The notes: generated from the sequence alone by a model not told the origin. A stretch of 64,000 nucleotides of DNA from Paenibacillus sp. HW567 (GCF_000374185.1 NZ_KB910518.1:6185623-6249622); one strand, 5' to 3'; counted from the stretch's first letter, positions 53,710-62,820 are shown. Made by a program: numbers and translations.

Positions 53710-54957
53710 GTGGGACTGTTTGATGATGATTTCTATTCAACGAAAGTGTCACGGCGCATAAGCAGGGAACGTGAGGCCTCCAGTGGAGCTGGCAGCCGTA
53801 AATGGGCTGTACACAAATCACGGAGGGGACTGGCAACGTGGCAGGTGGCAATGATCTGCTCCATAGCCAGCGCTGTGATATCGGTGCTTCTCTTCAGTAT
53901 GGTCACAGGGCAGTTCACTCATGAGAAAGCCAGTTCACCTTCAGTAATAGGCAAGCTCGCTGTGAGCAGCGGTGATCCCTATGACCGGATTGTTCAGGCA
54001 GCCGCTCTTGTACGTCCTGCGGTGGTAAGCATTATTAATCATAAAGAAGATAACAAGGAACTCAATATTCAAGATCAGTCGGCATTGGGTTCAGGGGTTA
54101 TATATAAGAAAAACGACGGCAAGGCCTTCATCATTACCAATAATCACGTGATTGATGGCGCAGGCAAGCTGGAAGTGGTTACGGTTGACGGGGAGACCCG
54201 CAAGGCTACACTTGTTGGTGCGGATAAAGTAAGCGACATCGCAGTGCTCTCCATAGACGCCAAAGGCATCAATACCATTGCCCAGATTGGCGACTCCTCC
54301 AAGCTGCGGTTTGGTGAGACGGTAATCGCCATTGGCAATCCGCTGGGACTCGGCGATTCGCTCACCTCCGGTATTGTCAGCTACACTGAACGGACCATTC
54401 CCGTATCGCTGAACCAGGATGGCGTATATGACTGGGAGCAGGAAGTTATTCAGACCGATGCCGCAATTAATGAGGGCAACAGCGGAGGCGCGCTGGTAGA
54501 TCTGGACGGCAAGGTAATAGGCATCAATACAATGAAGATCTCTGATACAGGCGTGGAAGGCCTCGGCTTTGCCATTCCAGCCAATCATGTGATAGAAACG
54601 GCGGATGAACTGACAGCCAATGGAAAAATAGCCCGTTCGTACTTGGGTGTATATTCCGTTGACCTGAACAACCCTTATGTGCCATTGGCAGAGGACCAGC
54701 GCAAGGAGCTGAACCTGCCGGCGAGCGTGAAGGACGGAGTAGTCGTGCTTGATGCTGTAGGTCCAGCCAAGGAGGCGGGACTGCAGCTCAATGATGTCAT
54801 TACGAAGTTTGACGATCAGCCGATTACATCTACGCTTTCACTGCGGAAGTATCTGTACGATCACACCAAGATCGGCGATGAGCTTACAATCACTTTTTAC
54901 CGCAATGGGGAATTGAAGCAGGTCACTGTGAAGCTTCTTGAGAAGCCGGAGGAATAA
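53710..54957 (+). CDS. htrA: HtrA-type serine protease
   Basis: A 415-aa membrane-anchored DegP/HtrA protease (YycK position). It has a basic N-terminus, a single membrane segment (43-67), a trypsin-like domain with the triad H146 (NNHVIDG), D176 (SDIAVL) and S258 (NEGNSGGAL), and one PDZ domain (~310-400). It degrades misfolded exported proteins. The start is GTG, seven nt after GAGAGGG. Last gene of the wal cluster, though separated by a minus-strand gene and a 350-bp gap, so it likely has its own promoter. Confidence 0.96.
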   Translation: MGLFDDDFYSTKVSRRISREREASSGAGSRKWAVHKSRRGLATWQVAMICSIASAVISVLLFSMVTGQFTHEKASSPSVIGKLAVSSGDPYDRIVQAAALVRPAVVSIINHKEDNKELNIQDQSALGSGVIYKKNDGKAFIITNNHVIDGAGKLEVVTVDGETRKATLVGADKVSDIAVLSIDAKGINTIAQIGDSSKLRFGETVIAIGNPLGLGDSLTSGIVSYTERTIPVSLNQDGVYDWEQEVIQTDAAINEGNSGGALVDLDGKVIGINTMKISDTGVEGLGFAIPANHVIETADELTANGKIARSYLGVYSVDLNNPYVPLAEDQRKELNLPASVKDGVVVLDAVGPAKEAGLQLNDVITKFDDQPITSTLSLRKYLYDHTKIGDELTITFYRNGELKQVTVKLLEKPEE

Positions 54958-55011
54958 AAACGCGACAGACAGTATATAATGATGAAGCAGTCACATGAAG
55001 AGAGGCGGCAA

Positions 55012-55042
55012 GCCGTCCTTATAATTATTATTTAAGGGCGGC
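55012..55042 (+). terminator. Hairpin downstream of htrA
   Basis: GCCGTCCTT (55012-55020) with AAGGGCGGC (55034-55042), one G-U. No T-run follows, so termination is uncertain. The right arm plus the next 6 nt recur inverted at 55610-55624. Confidence 0.5.
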
Positions 55043-55071
55043 AACCGTTTCTAAGTGAAATAATTAGGGTA

Positions 55072-55203
55072 ATGGATAAAGAAGGTATAAATTTGTATAC
55101 TTTTTATAAGCTGATAGCCCTTACATTGGGAGATCAACCTTATAAGGGGAAATACGGAGAAATTCGGATGAATCAGCTTGCCTTTGTTATTGAGGTGTGG
55201 TAA
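55072..55203 (+). CDS. Uncertain 43-aa ORF between htrA and cspA
   Basis: An ATG-to-TAA frame of 43 residues (MDKEGINLYTFYKLIALTLG ...) with aromatic and charged residues like a real domain, but only AGGG two nt before the ATG, which is too close to work. I do not recognise it. It could be a remnant or chance. Confidence 0.2.
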   Translation: MDKEGINLYTFYKLIALTLGDQPYKGKYGEIRMNQLAFVIEVW

Positions 55204-55242
55204 CATAAAAATAAATCATACAATTGATACCTAATTCTCGTA

Positions 55243-55271
55243 TTGAAAAGGGCTGTCAACTGAAGTACAAC
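55243..55271 (+). promoter_or_regulatory. Possible cspA promoter
   Basis: TTGAAA (55243-55248), 17 nt, TACAAC (55266-55271). The ~70-nt leader to cspA would allow cold-responsive structure. Confidence 0.4.
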
Positions 55272-55348
55272 CTTTTTCAATGTGTGAATTTTTTCTTTGT
55301 TTGAAGATAAAAAGAACATATTAATTTAAATTTGTGGAGGTAACACAC

Positions 55349-55549
55349 ATGCAAACAGGTACAGTTAAATGGTTCAACGCAGAAAAAGGATTCGGATTCA
55401 TCGAAGTTGAAGGCGGAAGCGACGTATTCGTTCACTTCAGCGCTATCACTGGCGATGGCTTCAAAACTTTGGATGAAGGCCAACGCGTTGAATTCAACGT
55501 TGTTCAAGGCAACCGTGGACCACAAGCCGAAAACGTTGTAAAACTGTAA
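55349..55549 (+). CDS. cspA: Cold-shock protein, CspA family
   Basis: A 66-aa OB-fold nucleic-acid chaperone with both RNA-binding motifs KGFGFIEV (RNP1) and VFVHFS (RNP2). It starts at the ATG 55349, after GGAGG; an upstream in-frame GTG is part of that site. Followed at once by a terminator, so it is transcribed alone. Confidence 0.97.
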   Translation: MQTGTVKWFNAEKGFGFIEVEGGSDVFVHFSAITGDGFKTLDEGQRVEFNVVQGNRGPQAENVVKL

Positions 55550-55560
55550 TAATAGAAGGA

Positions 55561-55597
55561 ACCGTCCCGCTTGTGAAAGCTGGGACGGTCTTTTTTT
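55561..55597 (+). terminator. cspA terminator
   Basis: ACCGTCCC (55561-55568) with GGGACGGT (55582-55589), then TTTTTTT. Confidence 0.9.
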
Positions 55598-55610
55598 AAA
55601 CTTACTGATA

Positions 55611-55650
55611 CGGTTGCCGCCCTTAGAACAAGGGCGGCAATGCCGTTTTT
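55611..55650 (+). terminator. Second hairpin after cspA
   Basis: GCCGCCCTT (55616-55624), AGAAC, AAGGGCGGC (55630-55638), with outer CGG/CCG and TTTTT at the end. Its left side, ACGGTTGCCGCCCTT, is an exact inverted copy of 55034-55048. Confidence 0.65.
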
Positions 55651-55699
55651 ACTTGTCTGGATTCTCGGGCTTGTTACATAAAGGAAGGGAGGAACGGCA

Positions 55700-55930
55700 A
55701 TGAACTACCGGAAGAAGCCTCTGGAGGAAGTACCGGAGGAAAATACTGAGATATGGGCCTGTACCAACGATGGATGTAACGGATGGATGAGGGATAATTT
55801 CGCATTTGAGCATGCGCCTTCTTGCCGTCTCTGCAACTCTCCGATGGAGCGTTCCATGAAGATGCTGCCACAATTGCTTAATTCAAATGGCGATCTTAAA
55901 TCGCTGAAGAAGGGCACTTCCATTAGCTAA
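55700..55930 (+). CDS. YdjO-type cold-inducible zinc-ribbon protein
   Basis: A 76-aa protein with four cysteines in two pairs, WACTNDGCNGWMRDNFAFE and CRLCNSPM, a likely zinc site, matching the YdjO family. In Bacillus YdjO is described as cold-inducible, which fits its place next to cspA. GGGAGG precedes the ATG. Function unknown. Confidence 0.85.
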   Translation: MNYRKKPLEEVPEENTEIWACTNDGCNGWMRDNFAFEHAPSCRLCNSPMERSMKMLPQLLNSNGDLKSLKKGTSIS

Positions 55931-55980
55931 ATGAGCACCTTTATGAGTCAAGCTTTCTCTATAGAATGATGCACACATCC

Positions 55981-56008
55981 AAGACGGTAAAACCGTCTTA
56001 TTTTTTTT
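55981..56008 (+). terminator. Terminator of the YdjO-type gene
   Basis: AAGACGGT (55981-55988) with ACCGTCTT (55992-55999), then a run of eight T. Confidence 0.9.
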
Positions 56009-56025
56009 GCTTTATAAACGTAATA

Positions 56026-56043
56026 TTGTGATATTTGTCACAA
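56026..56043. promoter_or_regulatory. Rex operator upstream of cydA
   Basis: TTGTGATATTTGTCACAA, a perfect TTGTGA-N6-TCACAA inverted repeat as bound by the NADH-sensing repressor Rex, which controls cyd genes in B. subtilis. It lies upstream of the -35 region. Confidence 0.8.
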
Positions 56044-56073
56044 ATTTATTGATTTTCAGGCCGAAACCGGGTG

Positions 56074-56094
56074 TATAATGTGATTAATATCACA
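56074..56094 (+). promoter_or_regulatory. cydA promoter -10 overlapping a second palindrome
   Basis: A perfect TATAAT (56074-56079) touches TGTGATTAATATCACA (56079-56094), a TGTGA-N6-TCACA palindrome that fits either a second Rex site or an Fnr/Crp-type site. Its position at the start point suggests repression by Rex when NADH is low; an Fnr activator would normally sit near -41. Confidence 0.65.
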
Positions 56095-56156
56095 CTTAAG
56101 GGTTTGGATTTTTGACAGAATATACGTAATGAATGGGGAGAAGGAAGGGGAGAAAT

Positions 56157-57560
56157 ATGGATACAGTTATACTGTCGCGTATACAATTTGCGTCGACGAC
56201 AATTTTTCATTATTTCTTTGTACCGGTGTCGATTGGACTTGCGCTCTTGATTGCAATCATGGAGACGATGTATGTCAGAAAAGGCAATGACGAGTACAAA
56301 AGAATGGCACAGTTCTGGGGAAAGCTTTTCCTCATTAACTTTGCCGTAGGTGTAGTGACAGGGATCTTGCAGGAGTTTCAGTTCGGGATGAACTGGTCCG
56401 ATTATTCACGTTTTGTCGGTGACGTGTTCGGAGCTCCGCTGGCCATTGAAGCGCTGCTGGCCTTTTTTCTGGAGTCTACATTTATCGGATTGTGGATTTT
56501 TGGCTGGGACAAGGTTCCGAAGAAGATTCACTGTCTCGCCATTTGGCTGGTAGCCCTGGGAACGATGTTATCGGCGTTCTGGATTCTGGCCGCGAACTCT
56601 TTTATGCAGCATCCGGTTGGCTTTGCCATTAATAATGGCCGAGCTGAAATGAATGATTTCTTCGCCCTCATTACGAACGGACAATTGCTGGTGGAATTCC
56701 CGCATACGGTGCTCGCTGCTTACGCTACAGGCGCATTCCTGGTAACGGGTATCAGTGCGTATAAACTGCTGAAGAAGCAGGATGTTTCTTTTTTCAGAAA
56801 GTCGTTTGAAATAGCTGCTATTGTCGGGGTCGTATCCTCGTTTGGCGTAGCCATTGCGGGTCATGCTCAAGCGCAGTATCTTGTAGAGACTCAACCGATG
56901 AAAATGGCTGCTACAGAAGCGCTTTGGGACGACAGTGGAGATCCTGCGGCGTGGACAGTCTACGCAAACATTGATCCTGATAATAAAGTAAGCACACATG
57001 AAATCAAGGTTCCGTACATGCTGAGCTTTCTCTCCTACAGCAAGTTCTCCGGGTCTCTTAAAGGCATGAATACGCTGCAGGCAGAGTATGAACAGAAATA
57101 CGGCCCTGGGGATTATATCCCGCCTGTGCGCACAACGTTCTGGAGCTTCCGCATCATGGTTGCCGCAGGTACGGCGATGATTGCGCTTGGCGTCTATGCC
57201 ATCTATCTGATGTGGCGCAAGAAGATGGAACGTCCGAATACCTGGTTCATGCGCTTTATGCTCTGGGGGCTGCTGCTTCCGCCAATCGCCAATGTATCGG
57301 GCTGGATCATGACTGAAATCGGGCGTCAGCCTTGGACGGTATTTGGACTTATGACCACAGCGGATAGTGTGTCTCCTAATGTTACTGCTGGGCAGGTGCT
57401 GTTCTCGGTCATTTCCTTTACGGCCATTTACGCCATACTGGGAGCTGTGCTGGTTGGCCTGTTCATCAAAGTGATCAAAAAAGGCCCTTATGCCATGGAT
57501 AACGATCACGGTGACTCGCATGATCCATACACGAAGGAGGGATCGCATGCTTTCTCTTAA
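56157..57560 (+). CDS. cydA: Cytochrome bd ubiquinol/menaquinol oxidase subunit I
   Basis: A 467-aa heme-binding subunit of the high-affinity terminal oxidase. Nine-ish membrane helices; H18 (near FASTTIFHYFF) is the heme b595 ligand. It has the short Q-loop typical of Firmicutes. I start at the ATG 56157, after AAGGGGAGAA, not the upstream in-frame frame. Probably oxygen- and redox-regulated through the palindromes upstream. Overlaps cydB by 14 nt. Confidence 0.97.
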   Translation: MDTVILSRIQFASTTIFHYFFVPVSIGLALLIAIMETMYVRKGNDEYKRMAQFWGKLFLINFAVGVVTGILQEFQFGMNWSDYSRFVGDVFGAPLAIEALLAFFLESTFIGLWIFGWDKVPKKIHCLAIWLVALGTMLSAFWILAANSFMQHPVGFAINNGRAEMNDFFALITNGQLLVEFPHTVLAAYATGAFLVTGISAYKLLKKQDVSFFRKSFEIAAIVGVVSSFGVAIAGHAQAQYLVETQPMKMAATEALWDDSGDPAAWTVYANIDPDNKVSTHEIKVPYMLSFLSYSKFSGSLKGMNTLQAEYEQKYGPGDYIPPVRTTFWSFRIMVAAGTAMIALGVYAIYLMWRKKMERPNTWFMRFMLWGLLLPPIANVSGWIMTEIGRQPWTVFGLMTTADSVSPNVTAGQVLFSVISFTAIYAILGAVLVGLFIKVIKKGPYAMDNDHGDSHDPYTKEGSHAFS

Positions 57561-58563
57561 TGAATTATGGTTTGTGCTGATTGCGGTATTATTTATCGGG
57601 TTCTTCTTTTTGGAAGGCTTTGATTTCGGTGTAGGGATGGAAACCCAGTTTTTGGCCAAAAATGATACAGAGCGCCGGGTGCTGATTAATTCGATTGGTC
57701 CCTTCTGGGATGCAAATGAGGTATGGCTGTTGACGGGTGCAGGTGCGATGTTCGCGGCCTTCCCTAACTGGTATGCAACGCTGTTCAGCGGCTTCTACAT
57801 TCCGTTCGTCTTCGCGCTGCTGGCGCTGATTGCCCGTGGTGTCGCTTTTGAATTCAGGGGCAAACGGGATTCGCTGGCTTGGAAAAGAACCTGGGATGCC
57901 TGCATTTTCTTCGGCAGCTTCCTTCCGCCATTCCTGCTCGCTGTAGTGTTCGCCAGCTTCATCAAGGGGCTGCCGATTGACGGTGACATGCAGATGTATG
58001 CCGGCTTCTTCGATATCGTCAACGCCTATACGGTGGTGGCAGGGATTACGGTTGTGCTGCTCTGTCTTGTGCATGGCCTAATGTTCACCACACTCCGCAC
58101 GGTGGGTGATCTTCAGGAACGGGCGCGCAAGCTGGCACAGAAATTGCTGTTCCCGCTGGCGGCGCTGCTGGTTGCTTTTGTAGCTATGACATATTACATG
58201 ACGGATGTATTTGAACAACGCGGAGGATTGCTGCTCGTAGTTGTTATTCTTGGAATTGCCGCTTATGTGCTGTCCGGCTATTTCATGAGCAAGAAGAGAG
58301 ACGGCTGGGCCTTTGGAATGACCGGAGCGGTTATGGCCTTGTCGGTGCTCTCCATCTTCGTCGGATTGTTCCCGCGTGTAATGATCAGCTCGATTGATGC
58401 AGCATTCAGCTTGACGATTACCAATGCCGCTTCCGGCCATTATTCATTGAAGGTAATGACGATTGTGGCGCTGTCGCTGCTGCCCTTTGTGCTGGGCTAT
58501 CAGATCTGGAGTTATTTTATCTTCCACAAACGGGTTCACGAGAAGGAGCATCTTGAATACTAA
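57547..58563 (+). CDS. cydB: Cytochrome bd oxidase subunit II
   Basis: A 338-aa polytopic membrane protein, normal length (MLSLNELWFVLIAVLFIGFFFLEGFDFGVGM; FWDANEVWLLTGAGAMFAAFP). AAGGAGGG lies inside the end of cydA. Its stop overlaps the next start by one base. Confidence 0.97.
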   Translation: MLSLNELWFVLIAVLFIGFFFLEGFDFGVGMETQFLAKNDTERRVLINSIGPFWDANEVWLLTGAGAMFAAFPNWYATLFSGFYIPFVFALLALIARGVAFEFRGKRDSLAWKRTWDACIFFGSFLPPFLLAVVFASFIKGLPIDGDMQMYAGFFDIVNAYTVVAGITVVLLCLVHGLMFTTLRTVGDLQERARKLAQKLLFPLAALLVAFVAMTYYMTDVFEQRGGLLLVVVILGIAAYVLSGYFMSKKRDGWAFGMTGAVMALSVLSIFVGLFPRVMISSIDAAFSLTITNAASGHYSLKVMTIVALSLLPFVLGYQIWSYFIFHKRVHEKEHLEY

Positions 58564-60326
58564 TGGATAAAAATTTGCTTAGGGTTGCAGGAGTTAAGCC
58601 GGTCTTTCTGATCGTAGGCTTCCTTACCCTGGTGCAAAGCCTGTCCATTCTTCTGCTGGCGAAATCGCTGGCAGAGGTTGTCTCTGCGCTGTTTGCGGGA
58701 GAACCGCTGAAGGAACAAGGGGCTAAAGCGCTCTTGTTCCTTCTTGCGTTTCTGGTACGCCATGCCTGTGCGCTGCTGATGAGCCGTGTATCTTACCGTT
58801 TCGCGGAAGCTACCGGCAGCAGCATGCGGAGACAAACGATGGATAAGCTGTTCCAGCTAGGGCCGAGGCTGGCCGGTGACCGGGGAACCGGGGATCTGGT
58901 CACGCTTGTGCTTGAAGGAGTTACGAAGTTCAGAACGTACATGGAGCTGATTATCCCGCGAATGGTAGGGATGGCGGTAACGCCGGCCCTGCTGCTGGTG
59001 TACGTCTATACCCTGGACACATCAAGCGGTGTCATTCTCACCTTGACGATGCCGATCATTATTGTTTTTATGATTCTGATCGGAATGACAGCGCGCAAGC
59101 AGATGGACCGTCAATTGAAGTCTTACCGCACGCTATCCAATCATTTTGTGGATTCGCTGCGCGGTCTGGAGACGCTCAAGTTTCTCGGGCGCAGCCGCAG
59201 CCACAGTGAGAGTATTGCCGCAGTCAGCGACCGCTACCGCTCGGCAACGATGCGTACGCTGCGCGTAGCTTTTTTGTCTTCGTTTGCGATGGATTTCTTC
59301 ACTATGCTGTCTGTTGCTTCGGTAGCTGTAAGCCTGGGATTGCGTCTTGTTAACGAACAGATGACGCTGGTCACCGGATTGACTATTCTGATTCTCGCAC
59401 CGGAATATTTCCTGCCGGTCCGGCTGGTTGGGGCTGACTTCCATGCCACACTGGACGGCAAGGAAGCGGGAGAAGCGATGCGGAGCATTATTGACCGGAA
59501 AGCTGTTCAGGCTGAACTGCTGGAGGCGGATGGTGCTGGAGAATCCAAGGCCGCTGCATCCAGAGATGCCGTATTCAATTGGCAGAAGGACAGCGTGCTT
59601 GCGCTTCATGGGGTGGGCGTAAAATATGAAGAGGACGGCGTTGCTTCGCTGAACGAAGTGAATCTGGAGTTCAAAGGGTACGCCACAATCGGCATTATCG
59701 GAGAGAGCGGAGCCGGCAAGTCTACACTGGTAGATATTCTGGGCGGCTTCCTGCATCCTACCTCCGGTACCATTGAGGTGAACGGTCACCGGGTCAGTGC
59801 GCTTACAGACGAGAAATGGCGCAGGATGACCTCTTATATTCCGCAGCGGCCTTATATTTTCAGCGGTACGCTGGCGGATAATGTACGCTTTTATTATCCT
59901 GAAGCGACGAATGAAGCAGTTGCAGGAGTCATTGCTGCTGCAGGATTATCGGAGCTGGTGGCCTCCCTGCCAAATGGGCTGGATGAAATGATCGGCGGCG
60001 GAGGACGTGCGTTAAGCGGCGGACAGGAGCAGCGTGTAGCGCTGGCCCGCGCGCTGCTGAGCAGCCGTCCGGTAATGCTGCTGGATGAGCCGACCGCCCA
60101 TCTTGATATTGAGACGGAATATGAGCTGAAGGAAACGCTGCTGCCGCTTTTTGAAGGGAAGCTGGTATTTCTGGCTACCCACCGGCTGCACTGGATGGTC
60201 GACATGGACCTTATTGTCGTTATGCAGCAGGGACAGGTCGCCGAAGTTGGCACCCACCCCGAGCTTGTGGCCCGCAAAGGGGTCTATTATGACCTTATTC
60301 AAAGCCAATTGGAGGGAATCCATTGA
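58563..60326 (+). CDS. cydD: Thiol-reductant ABC exporter subunit CydD
   Basis: A 587-aa half-transporter with an N-terminal six-helix membrane domain and a C-terminal ATPase: Walker A GESGAGKST near 381-389, signature ALSGGQEQRVALARAL, Walker B VMLLDEPTAHLD. CydDC exports cysteine or glutathione and is needed to assemble cytochrome bd. Overlaps cydC by 4 nt. Confidence 0.96.
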   Translation: MDKNLLRVAGVKPVFLIVGFLTLVQSLSILLLAKSLAEVVSALFAGEPLKEQGAKALLFLLAFLVRHACALLMSRVSYRFAEATGSSMRRQTMDKLFQLGPRLAGDRGTGDLVTLVLEGVTKFRTYMELIIPRMVGMAVTPALLLVYVYTLDTSSGVILTLTMPIIIVFMILIGMTARKQMDRQLKSYRTLSNHFVDSLRGLETLKFLGRSRSHSESIAAVSDRYRSATMRTLRVAFLSSFAMDFFTMLSVASVAVSLGLRLVNEQMTLVTGLTILILAPEYFLPVRLVGADFHATLDGKEAGEAMRSIIDRKAVQAELLEADGAGESKAAASRDAVFNWQKDSVLALHGVGVKYEEDGVASLNEVNLEFKGYATIGIIGESGAGKSTLVDILGGFLHPTSGTIEVNGHRVSALTDEKWRRMTSYIPQRPYIFSGTLADNVRFYYPEATNEAVAGVIAAAGLSELVASLPNGLDEMIGGGGRALSGGQEQRVALARALLSSRPVMLLDEPTAHLDIETEYELKETLLPLFEGKLVFLATHRLHWMVDMDLIVVMQQGQVAEVGTHPELVARKGVYYDLIQSQLEGIH

Positions 60327-62122
60327 AACGTGAAGGATGGTTTGCTCCCTATTTTCATACTTACTTTTGGCGGTTTCTGATGATTATTGCCTTGGGTGCG
60401 CTGACAATTTTCTCAGCCTCGTCCCTGATGTACACCTCGGGGTTCCTGATCTCGAAGGCATCCATCCCGCCGGAAAATATTCTGATGATCTATGTGCCGA
60501 TTGTTGGCGTACGCGCCTTCGGGACGAGCCGGGCGGTAATCCACTATGTGGAGCGCCTTGTCTCCCATGATACGATTCTGCGGATTCTCTCCAGGATGCG
60601 TATCCGGCTGTACAATATTCTGGAGCCGCAGGCGCTGTTCCTCTCCTCGCGCTTCCGTACCGGCGATATTCTCGGCATGCTGGCCGATGACATAGAATAC
60701 CTGCAGAATGTGTACCTGCGCACCGTATTCCCCAGCATCATTGCCCTTCTGATCTATGCCGCTGCGGTTATTTCGCTGGGCACGTTCGATGTGGCGTTCG
60801 CCCTGCTGATGGGACTGTACATGCTGGTGCTGGTTGTTGTGCTGCCGCTGGTTTCCTTGCTGCTGACGCGCTCGCGCCAGCGGCAGGTGAAGCAGGAACG
60901 CAACCGGCTCTACCAGAAGCTGACCGACGCCGTACTCGGCATGGGTGATTGGGTGATCAGCGGACGGCAAGACCAGTTCGTCGCCACCTATGAAGCGGAC
61001 GAGAAATTGGTCGCCCGCACGGACGGGGCGCTAAGGCAATGGGCACGCCTGCGGATGTTCATCGGCCAGGCCATCGTTGGCCTCGCGGTGCTGTCAGTGA
61101 TCTACTGGGCCGCGGGCGAATATCAGAGCGGTGCTATTGCCGGAACGCTCATTGCGGCGTTCGTACTGGTGGTGTTCCCGGTGGCGGATGCTTTTCTGCC
61201 GGTCTCGGATGCTGTGGAGAAGATTCCGCAGTACCGCAATTCGCTGGAGCGTCTGTCCGGCGTGGAAGAAGCGAAGGATAGTATTCCCGGAGTGCAGGGG
61301 GAAGCCGGACGCGCGGATACGGCGGTTCTGGCCGAGACTGCCACGAAGACAATTCAGGAAACCCGGCAGGCGCATATCGAGCTGCGGAACGCGGGATTCC
61401 GTTATGCTGCCGGGGATGACTGGTCAATACGCGACCTGAATCTGGATATTCCGCAGGGGCGGAAGATTGCGGTCATTGGCCGCAGCGGAGCGGGTAAGTC
61501 CACGCTGCTGAAGGTGATCCAAGGCGTAATTGCCCCTTCCATTGGCTCGGCTGTAATCAACGGGGTGGACGCTTCGGCATACGGCGAGATGATCCCGAAG
61601 ATTATCGCCGTGCTTAACCAGAGCCCACATCTGTTCGATACTACCGTTGCGAACAACATCCGGCTCGGTGGCCCGGATGCCTCGGATGAAGACATCAAGC
61701 GGGCCGGGGAGCTGGCCAAGCTGGATACCCTGATCTCTTCGCTGCCGGAGGGCTATGATACTCCGGTGCGTGAAGCAGGGCAGCGCTTCTCCGGCGGAGA
61801 ACGCCAGCGGATTGCGCTGGCCCGTATCCTGCTGCAGAACACGCCGGTGGTTGTGCTCGACGAGCCGACTGTCGGACTTGATCCACGGACGGAGCGCGAG
61901 CTGCTGGCCACGATGTTTGAGGCGATGAAGGATAAGACCGTAATCTGGGTCACGCATCATCTGGTGGGTGCGGAACAGATGGACGAAGTGATTTTTATGG
62001 AGAACGGGATTGTGGAAATGCGCGGCACCCATGCGGAGCTAATGGCCCGCGAACCCCGCTACCGCAGGCTGTATGAGCTGGACCGGCCCAGTGGATTCCT
62101 GGGAGAGTTTGCGGAGAAATAG
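60323..62122 (+). CDS. cydC: Thiol-reductant ABC exporter subunit CydC
   Basis: A 599-aa partner half-transporter with a TTG start, eight nt after GGAGGG inside cydD. Membrane domain 1-320, ATPase with Walker A GRSGAGKST, signature RFSGGERQRIALARIL, Walker B VVLDEPTVGLDP, and H-loop THHLVGAEQ. Last gene of cydABDC. Confidence 0.96.
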   Translation: MKREGWFAPYFHTYFWRFLMIIALGALTIFSASSLMYTSGFLISKASIPPENILMIYVPIVGVRAFGTSRAVIHYVERLVSHDTILRILSRMRIRLYNILEPQALFLSSRFRTGDILGMLADDIEYLQNVYLRTVFPSIIALLIYAAAVISLGTFDVAFALLMGLYMLVLVVVLPLVSLLLTRSRQRQVKQERNRLYQKLTDAVLGMGDWVISGRQDQFVATYEADEKLVARTDGALRQWARLRMFIGQAIVGLAVLSVIYWAAGEYQSGAIAGTLIAAFVLVVFPVADAFLPVSDAVEKIPQYRNSLERLSGVEEAKDSIPGVQGEAGRADTAVLAETATKTIQETRQAHIELRNAGFRYAAGDDWSIRDLNLDIPQGRKIAVIGRSGAGKSTLLKVIQGVIAPSIGSAVINGVDASAYGEMIPKIIAVLNQSPHLFDTTVANNIRLGGPDASDEDIKRAGELAKLDTLISSLPEGYDTPVREAGQRFSGGERQRIALARILLQNTPVVVLDEPTVGLDPRTERELLATMFEAMKDKTVIWVTHHLVGAEQMDEVIFMENGIVEMRGTHAELMAREPRYRRLYELDRPSGFLGEFAEK

Positions 62123-62143
62123 ATATTTGGAGATGCCAAGAGG

Positions 62144-62177
62144 CTCCTTCGCCCGGTTTGGGCGGGGGAGTTTTTTT
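62144..62177 (+). terminator. cyd operon terminator
   Basis: CTCCTTCGCCC (62144-62154) with GGGCGGGGGAG (62160-62170), followed by TTTTTTT. Confidence 0.88.
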
Positions 62178-62181
62178 AACA

Positions 62182-62421
62182 GATGAAGTGGAAGTATGTG
62201 AGTTCGGGTTATACGTTCGGGCTGTTGTTCTCCAAAGGGTTGTATGCACAGTATAAGAAGTGGGAAAAGTGTTTGTGGGGCGTTGGCAGTTACGCAAAAC
62301 AACAATCGCGTATGCGGCGAAGCTGATGGATATTGATGTACATTCGCCAGAGTTCTGGCGGGCTGCACCGCTGATTGCGGAGGATATTCAGGTGAATAAA
62401 GAAAATAAAGTTGTAGACTGA
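62182..62421 (+). pseudogene. Remnant of an M3-family oligoendopeptidase, C-terminal end
   Basis: One frame reads SGYTFGLLFSKGLYAQYKKWE and then, after a shift, another reads YAAKLMDIDVHSPEFWRAAP to a stop. Both are recognisable pieces of the last ~70 residues of M3-type oligoendopeptidases (PepF-like), where they are contiguous and the segment joining them differs. A frameshift and loss of the whole N-terminal part make this a decayed gene fragment. No intact copy is in the window. Confidence 0.7.
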
Positions 62422-62555
62422 AATTGTTGAATACTACAACTTATGAAGTTGTGGAATCACCAGCCTATGAGGAATAAGTTCTAGACTGAAGACCTTGGAT
62501 TAGGTGTCGGGAATACAAACCGCAACGGTTCTGTAGAAAATAAAGTAGTAGATTG
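62401..62555 (+). repeat. Imperfect 20-bp direct repeat in decayed region
   Basis: 62401-62420 (GAAAATAAAGTTGTAGACTG) and 62536-62555 (GAAAATAAAGTAGTAGATTG) agree at 18 of 20 bases, 135 bp apart. AAGTTGTAG (62408-62416) also faces CTACAACTT (62434-62442). The region 62422-62820 holds no convincing gene and mixes AT-rich and GC-rich patches. Confidence 0.45.
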
Positions 62556-62820
62556 GAGCTGCAATTGCTTGATCCGACGGCCGTTCCCGCCGCGCTGCTG
62601 CCGCAGCCGGCGAAACCCAAGCATCAGGCTGACACTGTACGATCCGACGTATCAGTCTACAAACAATTTTATTTTTGGCCTCATATTTTGATTTCTTCTG
62701 ACATAAACATCATAAAATGAATGTTTAGTGCCATCGGTCTTTTAACTAAGGAAAATCAGAGATTCACATTTCTGTCACTAACACGCTTATAGTCAAGTTG
62801 GTAAAAGTTATTTTATAGAA

